Position numbers and translations under genes: made by a program. A stretch of 17,332 bases of DNA, taken from assembly GCA_900319985.1 (NCBI GenBank), contig ONQL01000063.1:9718-27049 (forward strand), in the 5' to 3' direction. The stretch comes from an uncultured Methanobrevibacter sp. (GTDB lineage Archaea; Methanobacteriota; Methanobacteria; Methanobacteriales; Methanobacteriaceae). Positions 1 to 8,216 of the stretch are shown piece by piece. A model generated the notes under the pieces. It had not been told where the DNA came from, searched no databases, and saw only the letters and a list, made by a program, of their open reading frames with translations. Every line of letters starts with the position of its first letter. Position 1 is the first letter of the stretch.

Positions 1-81
1 AAAGTGTGTAGATAAATAATAATTACTCAATACACTATCAAAACATCAAAAAACTTACAATCCCAAAACTAAAACTAAACC

Positions 82-280
82 ATAATATTAACGAAACCAT
101 ACCAAAACAAATACCCCAATAATCAACAGGACACATGAATATTTTGATAGTTGTTTCCATAAACAGTTGAATAAGTAATCAATTATGAAGGCAAATGAAT
201 ATGATTATAAAAAATAGTGCAATCCTGCAAGTAAATGTACAGGAAAAAATAAAAAAAGTTGTAGATGGAGTTCCATCTAC
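82..280. repeat. Long direct repeat, copy A (3' flank of first adhesin gene)
   Basis: This non-coding stretch is nearly the same as 8016-8216, in the same orientation and about 7.93 kb apart. By eye I count about 11 substitutions, mostly transitions, and two one-base indels over about 200 bases, or roughly 94% identity. Similarity continues rightwards into the C-terminal coding part of the genes at 277-4116 and 8213-12679, but is lower there. To the left the match stops abruptly at base 82. Bases 1-81 match nothing else in the window and I see no gene in them. The repeat includes the terminator hairpin of each gene. Confidence 0.9.
242..280 (-). terminator. Terminator of first adhesin gene: 9-bp hairpin plus T-tracts
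   Basis: Positions 261-280 hold a perfect inverted repeat (arms GTAGATGGA and TCCATCTAC with a 2-base centre). On the minus strand it is followed by a T7-A-T6 tract. The stop codon TAG of the gene at 277-4116 lies inside the first arm. The same hairpin and tract recur at 8178-8216. In archaea the U-tract alone can stop transcription; the hairpin may instead protect the 3' end. Confidence 0.8.
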
Positions 281-3200
281 TTCACAGTAATTTTTGGTTT
301 TACAGTCTTTGCATTGTAGTATTTGTTTCCTGCAAATTTGACAACTGCGGTGTACTTACCTTTTTTAGTCAATTTGGTAATCTTGAAGGTTGCTTGACCT
401 TTAGCATTGGTAGTTGCAGAGTAGGTTTTACCATTGACTTTCAAGGTAAGTTTAGTGTTTTTCATAACCTTATTTTGGTTGGTTTTTAAAGTTATGCTGT
501 ATTTTTTGGTTTTTACTGTTCTTTTGAATGATTTTGCTTTGGCAGTTAGTTTAGGTGTTGCCTTCTTGACAGTGATTTTGGCAGTTGCAGTTGATTTTTT
601 ATAGGTGGCATTTCCTGCAAATGTAGCTGTTGCAGTATAAGTTTTCACTGGAGCCAAACCGTTTGCAGATAGTTTAACCTGACCTTTAGCATTGGTTTTT
701 GAGGTTTGTGTTTTGCCATTGGAAAGCTTAATAGTTACTTTGACGCCAACCATTGGTTTTTTATTACTGTCAATTAAAGTAGCAACTAGATATTTATTTC
801 CATTATAAACTGTGGTTATTTTAGATGCAGACCAGGTAATCTTGGTTGACACTAGATTAACAGTGATAACAGATTTGACGCTGACTGAATCATATTTTAC
901 AACAGCATCATAAACACCCACGTTCAAATCACTGATATCAATGGAAATCTTACCTTCACTATCAGTTGTTTCATTATACTCAACACCATTAATTGTGATT
1001 TTAACATTAGCCCCAGCAACAGGTATATTGTATTTGGTTAAAGTAATGTTGAACTTTTCTGGTCCGCCGTATTCTTTAGTAACATCTGGAGCATAAATGA
1101 AAATACTGCCTTTATCAACTATGAAACTTACAGTGTTGGAAGTTGATGATTTATAATTAGTGGCACCTTTATAGACTGCTTTTGCTGAATAATTTCCATC
1201 ATCCAAACCAGAAAGATCAAGTATTGCCTTACCTGCAGTGATATTAACCTTGTAATCCTTACCGTTTACTGTGAATACCACTTCACCAACTGCAGAAGGA
1301 GTTATTTTTGCAGTTAGAGTAACGTTATCTGAACTGTGTTTTACAAAAGACAAATCAGTAGTTGTTGGTAATTGATTTACAATGATTACTGAATTGGCAG
1401 TGATTGAATTGTATTTTACAACAATACCATAAACCCCTGCATCCAGATTACTGATGTCCATAGAGATTTTACCATTCTTGTCAGTAGTTTTAGTATAATC
1501 AACATCATTTAAAGTAATTTTAACATTAGCATTAGCAATAGGAGCATTATTTTTAGTTAAAGTAATGTTGAACTTTTCTGGTCCACCATAATCTTTAGTA
1601 ACGTCTGGTGCAGAGATTACATAATCATATTCATCAACGTCAATGGTAATTTGGCTGGATGTGGAAGCATTATAATTTGCATTTCCTTTGAAAGTAACAA
1701 CAGCAGTATATTTGCCTGAATCCATATTACGTAAAGTAATGGAGGATTTGGAGTTTACAACATCTTCACTGTAATCCTGGTTTCCGTTGATTGTGAAAAC
1801 CACTTCACCTGAAATGTTACCTGGAAGGATATTTGCTGTTAATGTTACGCCATGAGCAAAAGTAGCACTGCTGATGCTGACTGTGGAACTGGCCTTTGAA
1901 ATAACAACATCACTGGATTTAACCTCACCCGTAACAGGATTGGTGATTGTCATAACATAGCTTCCAGCATCCAAATCGGGACTAACACGAACAACACCAT
2001 TACTGTCACTGACAGCAGTTAAATTCACATTACCTACTTTGATTTTAACTTCCCTGCCAGGCATAGGTTTACCTGCAGAATCCAAAATGGTAGCATTGAA
2101 AGTCGCATCTTTATATATTCCTTCTTTAATGTTGTCAAATTCGACTGTTGAATAGATGTTTACATTAGATATTACATTCAATCCATTATATGATGAAGTA
2201 ACCATATAATTACCCGGATTTAAATCCAAAGGAATTGAAAATTGGCCTGCTTCATCAGTAACTCCCACAGTAGTTTTGCCATCAATAGTAATACTTACAT
2301 TTTTGTTTGAAACAGGTTTATGTGCACTGTCAGATAAAGTCACAATAAATCTTTCAGAGCCATTATAATATTTGCTAACATTAGAAGCCTCTAAATTCAA
2401 ATTATCTATGATAACAGAATATGAAACTCCATTATATGACGCTTTTATACTTCCCTCTTTATCAATGACTGGTGTGAAGATAACAGGTTCTCCTAATCGA
2501 GCCGAATATTTACTTAAATAACCGTTAGTTGCAGATAAATCAAAAACTATATCAGGTAAATTAGGAATATCTGTTGTAATTAATTTAGAAGTAGAATCAT
2601 ATAATTTAAAATTAAATACAATAGAGGATTTGCCTTCAACACCATCTACAGGGCTGATGGTAGCATCTAAAAACAACCAAGAAGTTAAATAAGTAAATTC
2701 AATTTCAGTTTCATAATTGGAAGCATTATTTCCAAACCAACACACACAATTATCAAACACCATTACACTACCACTACATGTATCTTTTTTATTCACTAAA
2801 AAAATAGAAAAACTTATATCACACTTACTACGGGAGTAAATAGCACCACCAGAATATGCGGAGTTATTAGTAAAATTACAATTTAATACCGTGCCGGCAC
2901 CGTAAAAGTAAATAGCACCAGCATTACTTAAAAACCCATTTACTTCATTATCAATAAAATTACAACTTACCACATTACCAGTACTAGCAAAGTAAACTGC
3001 ACCACCCTTAGAGCCATAACCAGTTGCTTGGTTATCAGTAAAATTACAATTTGTCACTTCACCATTTCTAAGAAAGTAAACTGCACCACCATAACCACAA
3101 TACTCGGAATCTCCAATTGCTTCATTATCAATAAAATTACAATTTGTCACTTCACCATTTCTAAGAAAGTAAACTGCACCACCATACCTAGCAGAGTTAT

Positions 3201-4116
3201 TAGTAAAATTACAATTTTCAACACAACCCAAATACATGTAGACAGCACCACCCCAACAACCTGAGTCTCCATTTGCTTTGTTATCAATAAAATTACAATT
3301 TGACACATTACCAGTTGAACTTTTATCGAAATAAACTGCACCACCATAGTATGCAGAGTTATTAGTGAAATTGCAATATAACACAGTACCAGTAGACATC
3401 CATATAGCACCACCATTACTTTCAGCAGTGTTGTTAACAAAATTACAATTTGACACATTACCAGTACCCTCAAAGTAAACTGCACCACCATAGTATGCAG
3501 AGTTATTAGTGAAATTGCAATATGACACAGTACCAGTACTAGCAAACTGAATTGCACCGCCATAACTTGCATGGTTATTAGTAAAATTACAATTTGTCAC
3601 TTCACCATTTCTAACAAAGTAAACTGCACAAAATTCATTTACATTTTTAATTGTTAGATTTTTAATTATTACATCAGAAGCACTAACATAAAATGCATGA
3701 CTATATGTTGATCCGGCCATGTCAATAATCGCGCCTTTACCATCAATAACCCTATTACCCTCAGTAATCTCAATGTACCCATAATCATCATATTTATAAT
3801 ATTTATGTTTTAATTCAACGTTTCCCCCTTGACTAATCTCATCAGCCAATCCAGAATAATTACCGATATCTTCACTTAATATTTCCGAATTAGTTTCAAC
3901 ACTTACACTTTCATTATTATCTATTTGTGTCAATATAGAGTTCTCTTCACTTGTTTGTAAATTATCCCCAACCATTTCATTGTTTGAGGACAATTCTATT
4001 TGATTAGTATCCTCACTAGCTATTGCAGTATCGTTTACATCACTGGCGCTTACAGCACCGATTGCAAAAATCGCCAGCAAAAGTATGCTAACAAACATTA
4101 TCTTTTTAAACTTCAT
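277..4116 (-). CDS. Adhesin-like protein, beta-helix plus Ig-like repeats (1279 aa)
   Basis: Predicted secreted surface protein of the adhesin-like family that is expanded in Methanobrevibacter. Some family members are known to bind partner microbes; the ligand here is unknown. Residues 1-25 form a signal peptide (basic start, hydrophobic core, cleavage likely near SASA). Residues 95-480 are a right-handed beta-helix of about ten rungs with the pattern xCNFTNNSAxxGGAxYF, giving a stack of cysteines. A spacer follows to about 575, then about eight Ig-like domains of 80-95 residues: two with carboxypeptidase-regulatory-like or invasin-like features, then two related pairs (about 740-1088), then a module at 1090-1185. 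The end is a lysine-rich module at 1185-1279 ending in KITVK. I see no membrane helix, sortase motif or pseudomurein-binding repeat. The start is set by GGGAG 8 bases upstream and by the identical start of the next gene. Many N-X-S/T sites suggest N-glycosylation. Confidence 0.93.
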   Translation of the reverse strand: MKFKKIMFVSILLLAIFAIGAVSASDVNDTAIASEDTNQIELSSNNEMVGDNLQTSEENSILTQIDNNESVSVETNSEILSEDIGNYSGLADEISQGGNVELKHKYYKYDDYGYIEITEGNRVIDGKGAIIDMAGSTYSHAFYVSASDVIIKNLTIKNVNEFCAVYFVRNGEVTNCNFTNNHASYGGAIQFASTGTVSYCNFTNNSAYYGGAVYFEGTGNVSNCNFVNNTAESNGGAIWMSTGTVLYCNFTNNSAYYGGAVYFDKSSTGNVSNCNFIDNKANGDSGCWGGAVYMYLGCVENCNFTNNSARYGGAVYFLRNGEVTNCNFIDNEAIGDSEYCGYGGAVYFLRNGEVTNCNFTDNQATGYGSKGGAVYFASTGNVVSCNFIDNEVNGFLSNAGAIYFYGAGTVLNCNFTNNSAYSGGAIYSRSKCDISFSIFLVNKKDTCSGSVMVFDNCVCWFGNNASNYETEIEFTYLTSWLFLDATISPVDGVEGKSSIVFNFKLYDSTSKLITTDIPNLPDIVFDLSATNGYLSKYSARLGEPVIFTPVIDKEGSIKASYNGVSYSVIIDNLNLEASNVSKYYNGSERFIVTLSDSAHKPVSNKNVSITIDGKTTVGVTDEAGQFSIPLDLNPGNYMVTSSYNGLNVISNVNIYSTVEFDNIKEGIYKDATFNATILDSAGKPMPGREVKIKVGNVNLTAVSDSNGVVRVSPDLDAGSYVMTITNPVTGEVKSSDVVISKASSTVSISSATFAHGVTLTANILPGNISGEVVFTINGNQDYSEDVVNSKSSITLRNMDSGKYTAVVTFKGNANYNASTSSQITIDVDEYDYVISAPDVTKDYGGPEKFNITLTKNNAPIANANVKITLNDVDYTKTTDKNGKISMDISNLDAGVYGIVVKYNSITANSVIIVNQLPTTTDLSFVKHSSDNVTLTAKITPSAVGEVVFTVNGKDYKVNITAGKAILDLSGLDDGNYSAKAVYKGATNYKSSTSNTVSFIVDKGSIFIYAPDVTKEYGGPEKFNITLTKYNIPVAGANVKITINGVEYNETTDSEGKISIDISDLNVGVYDAVVKYDSVSVKSVITVNLVSTKITWSASKITTVYNGNKYLVATLIDSNKKPMVGVKVTIKLSNGKTQTSKTNAKGQVKLSANGLAPVKTYTATATFAGNATYKKSTATAKITVKKATPKLTAKAKSFKRTVKTKKYSITLKTNQNKVMKNTKLTLKVNGKTYSATTNAKGQATFKITKLTKKGKYTAVVKFAGNKYYNAKTVKPKITVK
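2856..3634 (-). repeat. DNA repeats encoding beta-helix rungs
   Basis: This stretch encodes successive rungs of the beta-helix, and several are nearly identical as DNA, not only as protein. One block of about 50 bases around 3044-3094 recurs around 3135-3185 and, slightly changed, at 3585-3632. Another around 3342-3390 recurs at 3487-3535. Recombination or slippage between such blocks would change the number of rungs in frame. A 141-codon open frame across 3147-3572 in a shifted frame is a by-product of this periodicity. Confidence 0.8.
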
Positions 4117-4195
4117 AATTTCTTCTCCCAGATTACCTTTATTCTATTGCAGACAATATTATATGAAATAATATTTGTTGAAAAATAAATATAAG
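4117..4195 (-). promoter_or_regulatory. Promoter and ribosome-binding site of first adhesin gene
   Basis: GGGAG at 4125-4129 lies 8 bases before the start codon. Further upstream an AT-rich block (about 4155-4178, reading AACAAATATTATTTCATATAA on the minus strand over 20 bases or so) is a plausible TATA region, giving a leader of about 25 bases. A second candidate, TTATATTTA, lies at about 4188-4197. The whole region aligns with the upstream region of the next adhesin gene (7938-8015), which argues that it is functional. Which TATA element is used is a guess. Confidence 0.5.
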
Positions 4196-4232
4196 TCAAC
4201 TAAAGCAATTGCTTTCATTAAAAGTGTATTGA

Positions 4233-7200
4233 TTAAAAAAAAGTAAAGTAACTGCCGAAGCAATTACTTTTTTTTTTAACTTTTGCAGTTTTTTTAACAG
4301 TATCCTTCAGATATGTGGCATGATAGATAACCTTTTTACCGACCTTGAGCTTTTTAACCACATTAGGATTTTTAATGGTAATCTTTGCAACACCCTTGCT
4401 GTTTGTTTTTGCAGTTGCCACTTTCTTACCATTGATTTTGAATGTGATTGTTTTCTTTTTAAGGTACTTACCATTGACTTTAGCCAGTGATGCCTGCAAG
4501 GTTAGTTTTTTAGCAGATTTCTTGAGAGTTACTGTTTTAAGTGTTACGATATGTTTTACTGTTAGTGTTTTTGTTGTTTTTTTGCCCAATGCATTTATGG
4601 TTATTTTATATGTTCCCGGCACCTGAGTTATTTTGAACTTGGCAATTCCATTTGATGTTTTTAGTGTTTTTGAAATTTTGCCTGTTATTTTAACTGTAAC
4701 GTCGTTTGCAAGTTTGCCGTCATTTCCGTAAACTTTTATTGTGTAGTATGAACCTGCAGAATATACAACATTGACATTTGATGCTACAATCTTAGGATCA
4801 ACTGTTGGAGCTTTTGGAATGTCATCGGTTTTATTTCCAGGAGTAACATTACCAGGAATATCAGATCCAGGAGTAACATTGCCCGGAGTAACATTACCAG
4901 GAATATCAGATCCAGGAGTAACATTGCCCGGAGTAACATTACCAGGAATATCAGATCCAGGAGTTGTGTTTGTCTCATTCTCATAAGTAATGTTATCAAT
5001 TACTATTGTATCCACAACTTTGGAGACATCATTGGTTACATTAAATATGTATATATAGCGATCTTCATACTCACTCAGCCATGTTCCATATTCGCTGTCC
5101 CGAATATAGAAATTAAAGTAAAGTTTTTCGGCAGTGAAGTTTTCAGGAGTTATCACAACTACCTGTCCTTTGACAAATGCAGGATTTATGGTAACCTCAC
5201 CTGCACCTGCCCAACCTGCCATGAAGCTATATCCAGTACCATAGGTCAAATATACTTTGCCTGTTGCATCTTTCGGCAATTCAACTTTTAAAAGTGGAGT
5301 CACACCTGAAATGACACTTCCCCCAGTAAATGTCAATTTTGGAGTAACATGCACTGTAACTATATGGGAAAAACTATCATCTTCACTGTATTTAAGATAT
5401 ACCTTTTGATTTCCCAATTTCAATCCAGTTAATGGAATAATTGCCTTGCCGTTAGATGGAGTGACATTTGCAATTAGATTGGAATTTGAAACTGAAGTTT
5501 TGTATGCAAGAATACTTCCCTTAATATCTAGTGGAAGATCAGTAATTTCAATGGAACCCAAATCAGTTATATTTCGAGTGATTTCTGATTCAGTATTTAC
5601 GGAAATATAAACTCTTTGCCAACTGGAATATACATCATAGTCATCACCGTCATATCCATAAGTTAAAGAATAATCTGATGAAATATTTGACAGTTTAATT
5701 TGTGCATATCCATCAACCAACTTTTCACGCAGAGTATTTCCTTTATATGTGACTGTCAAATAACCTGTTGCATTTTTTGGCAATGTTAAATTGATCAATG
5801 CATATTTTTCCCCCAATTTGATGCTTTCTGGAACATGAATTTTATAAAAGCTATATAATTTACTCATATTCTCCAATGTTATTTTAGGGAAATTTCCATC
5901 TCCGGAATATGATATTCCAATATTATATGTTCCTTTTAATAGATTTGATACAGTTACTCTGGCTTTGGAGTCATTGACCTGGACAGGATATTCATCATCA
6001 TCAATTTTTACAGTTGCACTGCCAGTTGCACCATCCGGAAGATATACAACAACTTCTGCTTTATCATTCCATTCAACATCTAGAGAAGGTGACACAGCAC
6101 TGTATCCTGTTTTGAATGAACCACTTTTTGAAACAGAGTCATAAGTATTTCCAAGGTATTTGAATTCATAAGTATGCTGACCATATGTCAGATTGCTTAA
6201 ATCTAGTGAGGAGATTGTTGTTTGGCCGGTAAAGTATTCCTTACCATCAATGTAAACTATAAAAGAATCATAATAATCAACATCAAAATCCCATTCAATT
6301 TTCATTTTAGAATCTGCAAAGCTATATTTTCCATCATTATATGTACCAATGATTACTGTTTCAGGCAATGTAATTACAAATGGACTGACAGTCAATGTTG
6401 TGTTGAATGTTTTGCTTTCATAATAACTGTCCTCAGGTATGAACTTGAATATCAAATTATATTTTCTGACATTCAAATCATATGAATAGACATAATACTT
6501 ATCATCAACATCAAATCTTTCTCGGTATGGAAATGATGATGTACCCAAATATATTAAAACCTGTCCATCAATATGATTTGAAACACTTCCATTTGCGTTT
6601 AACATGTTCCCATGAAAAATTTCTTCCGGACATGTCACATCGAAACTGTACTCTCCGGGTCCGGCAGTTCTCACATTGAATTTGGAGTTTTGGGAATATT
6701 TGATTTCACCATCTTCAACATATTCAATTTTATAGTCTAAATCCGTATCACTATAAATATTTTCAAAATTGAACAGTTCAATTGTAGCATTACCGTTCAC
6801 TACACTTGAATTGCGTGATTCACCGGCAACCGTTAGAACTACAACTCCATTGGAGCTTTTATCCAATTTGAAGGTTACATTGTATTTTCCTTTGCTCCAT
6901 ACTGCAGACGGAATATCACATTCAAATCTGGAAATGCTTGAAAAAATGAAATTCTCTTCATTATATTCCTCCTGCATATAATATAGGCTTCCAATATCTG
7001 CGGAACAATTTGTTATGTTGTTGTTTTTTAATACGCCAAATGAAGTGGAGTAAATTACTCCTCCTTTATTTGCATGGCAATTTTCAAAGGAATTATCAGA
7101 TATTGTGTAGGTATATTCCCTTAAATAAAGTGCACCACCCCTTTTTGCGCTGCAATTAACAAATTTTGAGTTTTTCAGATAATTGTCTTTCCTATATGAT

Positions 7201-7937
7201 GAGGTGCTTTTGTAGGCATACCAGTACAATGCCCCTCCATAATAATCAGATCTGCAATTGACAAATGTGTTGTTGTCATAATATGCTCCAAGATATGCTG
7301 CTCCACCATAATCTGCACTGCAGTTAATGAATTTTGAATTATATACTTCGCCTCGATTTTTGTATTGCCAACATATTGCTCCCCCAGAATCATCAGAGGT
7401 ACAATTAATAAATGTTGAATCCTTAACATATCCATAGGCAGCATATATTGCTCCACCACCCATTCTCCAAGTATTTTTACAGTTGATGAATGTGCAGTTT
7501 TCACAATACAATGTCTCGTCGTAAGCAACTATTGCACCATGGTCCCCATGTTGGCCATTTTTCAAAATCAAGTTTTTAAGGGTGACAGTTCCGGATATTG
7601 TAAATATCCTTGATGACGATTTGGCATCAATTGAATGACCATTACCTTCAATTGTTAATCGTTTATCTATTGTGATTCCCTCACTTGAAGAATTAGAGTA
7701 TTCATAATCTTTTTCTAAACTTATTATTGACCCACTGGATGAATTAGAGATTAATTCTGATAATTCAGTATTGTCTCCAACACTTAATTTCACATCATCA
7801 GTTGTTGATTCAACTGACATGTCCTCTGTGACTGTCAAATCATCCGAGGTCATATTTTCCCCTGATGCACTGACAGCACCTATTGTTAAAATTGCCAGCA
7901 AGAGTATGCTAACAAACATTATCTTTTTAAACTTCAT
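4233..7937 (-). CDS. Adhesin-like protein with glycine-proline stalk (1234 aa)
   Basis: Second predicted secreted adhesin-like protein. Residues 1-25 are a signal peptide almost identical to that of the first adhesin. Residues 45-320 form a right-handed beta-helix, beginning with a GNGHSIDA turn and continuing with about seven rungs of the pattern FxNCxAxxGGAxY. Residues 340-960 contain several Ig-like beta-sandwich domains. A stalk of PGNVT and PGSDI units lies at about 985-1042. The C-terminal module (1043-1234) is lysine-rich with Ig-like features and differs from the tail of the other two genes. An in-frame ATG at 7952 exists, but I prefer 7937: GGGAG then lies 8 bases upstream, and the first adhesin has CTG at the place of the earlier ATG. 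The end is odd. After an A10 run the frame continues 11 codons through the terminator hairpin to TAA; with eleven A's it would stop at once. No membrane anchor is visible. Confidence 0.92.
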   Translation of the reverse strand: MKFKKIMFVSILLLAILTIGAVSASGENMTSDDLTVTEDMSVESTTDDVKLSVGDNTELSELISNSSSGSIISLEKDYEYSNSSSEGITIDKRLTIEGNGHSIDAKSSSRIFTISGTVTLKNLILKNGQHGDHGAIVAYDETLYCENCTFINCKNTWRMGGGAIYAAYGYVKDSTFINCTSDDSGGAICWQYKNRGEVYNSKFINCSADYGGAAYLGAYYDNNTFVNCRSDYYGGALYWYAYKSTSSYRKDNYLKNSKFVNCSAKRGGALYLREYTYTISDNSFENCHANKGGVIYSTSFGVLKNNNITNCSADIGSLYYMQEEYNEENFIFSSISRFECDIPSAVWSKGKYNVTFKLDKSSNGVVVLTVAGESRNSSVVNGNATIELFNFENIYSDTDLDYKIEYVEDGEIKYSQNSKFNVRTAGPGEYSFDVTCPEEIFHGNMLNANGSVSNHIDGQVLIYLGTSSFPYRERFDVDDKYYVYSYDLNVRKYNLIFKFIPEDSYYESKTFNTTLTVSPFVITLPETVIIGTYNDGKYSFADSKMKIEWDFDVDYYDSFIVYIDGKEYFTGQTTISSLDLSNLTYGQHTYEFKYLGNTYDSVSKSGSFKTGYSAVSPSLDVEWNDKAEVVVYLPDGATGSATVKIDDDEYPVQVNDSKARVTVSNLLKGTYNIGISYSGDGNFPKITLENMSKLYSFYKIHVPESIKLGEKYALINLTLPKNATGYLTVTYKGNTLREKLVDGYAQIKLSNISSDYSLTYGYDGDDYDVYSSWQRVYISVNTESEITRNITDLGSIEITDLPLDIKGSILAYKTSVSNSNLIANVTPSNGKAIIPLTGLKLGNQKVYLKYSEDDSFSHIVTVHVTPKLTFTGGSVISGVTPLLKVELPKDATGKVYLTYGTGYSFMAGWAGAGEVTINPAFVKGQVVVITPENFTAEKLYFNFYIRDSEYGTWLSEYEDRYIYIFNVTNDVSKVVDTIVIDNITYENETNTTPGSDIPGNVTPGNVTPGSDIPGNVTPGNVTPGSDIPGNVTPGNKTDDIPKAPTVDPKIVASNVNVVYSAGSYYTIKVYGNDGKLANDVTVKITGKISKTLKTSNGIAKFKITQVPGTYKITINALGKKTTKTLTVKHIVTLKTVTLKKSAKKLTLQASLAKVNGKYLKKKTITFKINGKKVATAKTNSKGVAKITIKNPNVVKKLKVGKKVIYHATYLKDTVKKTAKVKKKSNCFGSYFTFF
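4235..4270 (-). terminator. Terminator hairpin with UUCG loop inside the end of the second adhesin gene
   Basis: Read on the minus strand, 4270-4245 forms an 11-bp stem with one U-G wobble and the very stable C(UUCG)G tetraloop. It is followed by T8 at 4242-4235. The annotated stop codon of the gene lies after this structure, so the hairpin is within the open reading frame. This is unusual and is discussed as a finding. Confidence 0.8.
4837..4962 (-). repeat. 45-base tandem repeat encoding a PGNVT/PGSDI stalk
   Basis: Units of 15 bases encoding PGNVT or PGSDI are arranged in a 45-base higher-order repeat (PGSDI, PGNVT, PGNVT) present nearly three times. DNA copies differ by only a few bases. 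The repeat encodes a proline-glycine-rich linker in which every PGNVT unit is an N-glycosylation sequon. The likely role is a stiff, glycosylated spacer between the binding part and the C-terminal module. Confidence 0.9.
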
Positions 7938-8010
7938 AATTTCTTCTCCCATATTGCCTTTATTTTATACACAATATAAGCAATATTATGATATAATATT
8001 TGTTAAAAAA
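7938..8010 (-). promoter_or_regulatory. Promoter and ribosome-binding site of second adhesin gene
   Basis: GGGAG at 7946-7950 lies 8 bases before the chosen start. The upstream block at about 7981-8003, containing ATATTATATCATAATATT on the minus strand, matches the equivalent block before the first adhesin gene and is the likely TATA region. The sequence AATAAAGG between TATA and ribosome-binding site is also shared. Conservation across the two genes is the main support. Confidence 0.5.
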
Positions 8011-8015
8011 TGAAT

Positions 8016-8216
8016 ATAATATTAACGAAACCACATCAAAACAAACACCCCAATAATCAACAGGACACATGAATATTTTGATAGTTGCTTCCATAAACAG
8101 TTGAATAAACAGTCGATTATGAAGGTAAATGAATATGATTATAAAAAATAGTGCAATTCTGCAAGTAAATGTATCAGGAAAAAATAAAAAAAAGTGGTAG
8201 ATGGAGTTCCATCTAC
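8016..8216. repeat. Long direct repeat, copy B (3' flank of third adhesin gene)
   Basis: Partner of 82-280. It begins at 8016, right beside the promoter of the second adhesin gene, and runs through the terminator of the third adhesin gene into its coding end. The abrupt left boundary in both copies marks the edge of a duplicated or converted segment. See copy A for the extent of identity. Confidence 0.9.
8178..8216 (-). terminator. Terminator of third adhesin gene
   Basis: The hairpin at 8197-8216 (same 9-bp arms as the one at 261-280) is followed on the minus strand by a T8-A-T6 tract. The TAG stop codon of the gene again lies within the first arm. Confidence 0.8.

Noticed and set aside
3147..3572. 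Open frame of 141 codons on the minus strand inside the first adhesin gene
   Set aside because: It is a shifted frame of the rung-encoding repeats. Its own repetitive, low-complexity product and lack of a ribosome-binding site show it is a by-product.
2856..3634. CRISPR-like spacing of repeats
   Set aside because: The repeats are in frame, encode beta-helix rungs, lack unique spacers of constant length, and no cas genes are present.
4245..4277. Terminator on the plus strand
   Set aside because: The hairpin is followed by T's in both directions, but there is no plus-strand gene to the left that would need it; the T-run on the plus strand is the A10 coding tract of the adhesin.
7938..7952. 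Start of the second adhesin five codons upstream (MGEEI before MKFKK)
   Set aside because: That ATG overlaps the ribosome-binding site, and the equivalent codon before the first adhesin is CTG; the signal peptide begins properly at MKFKK.
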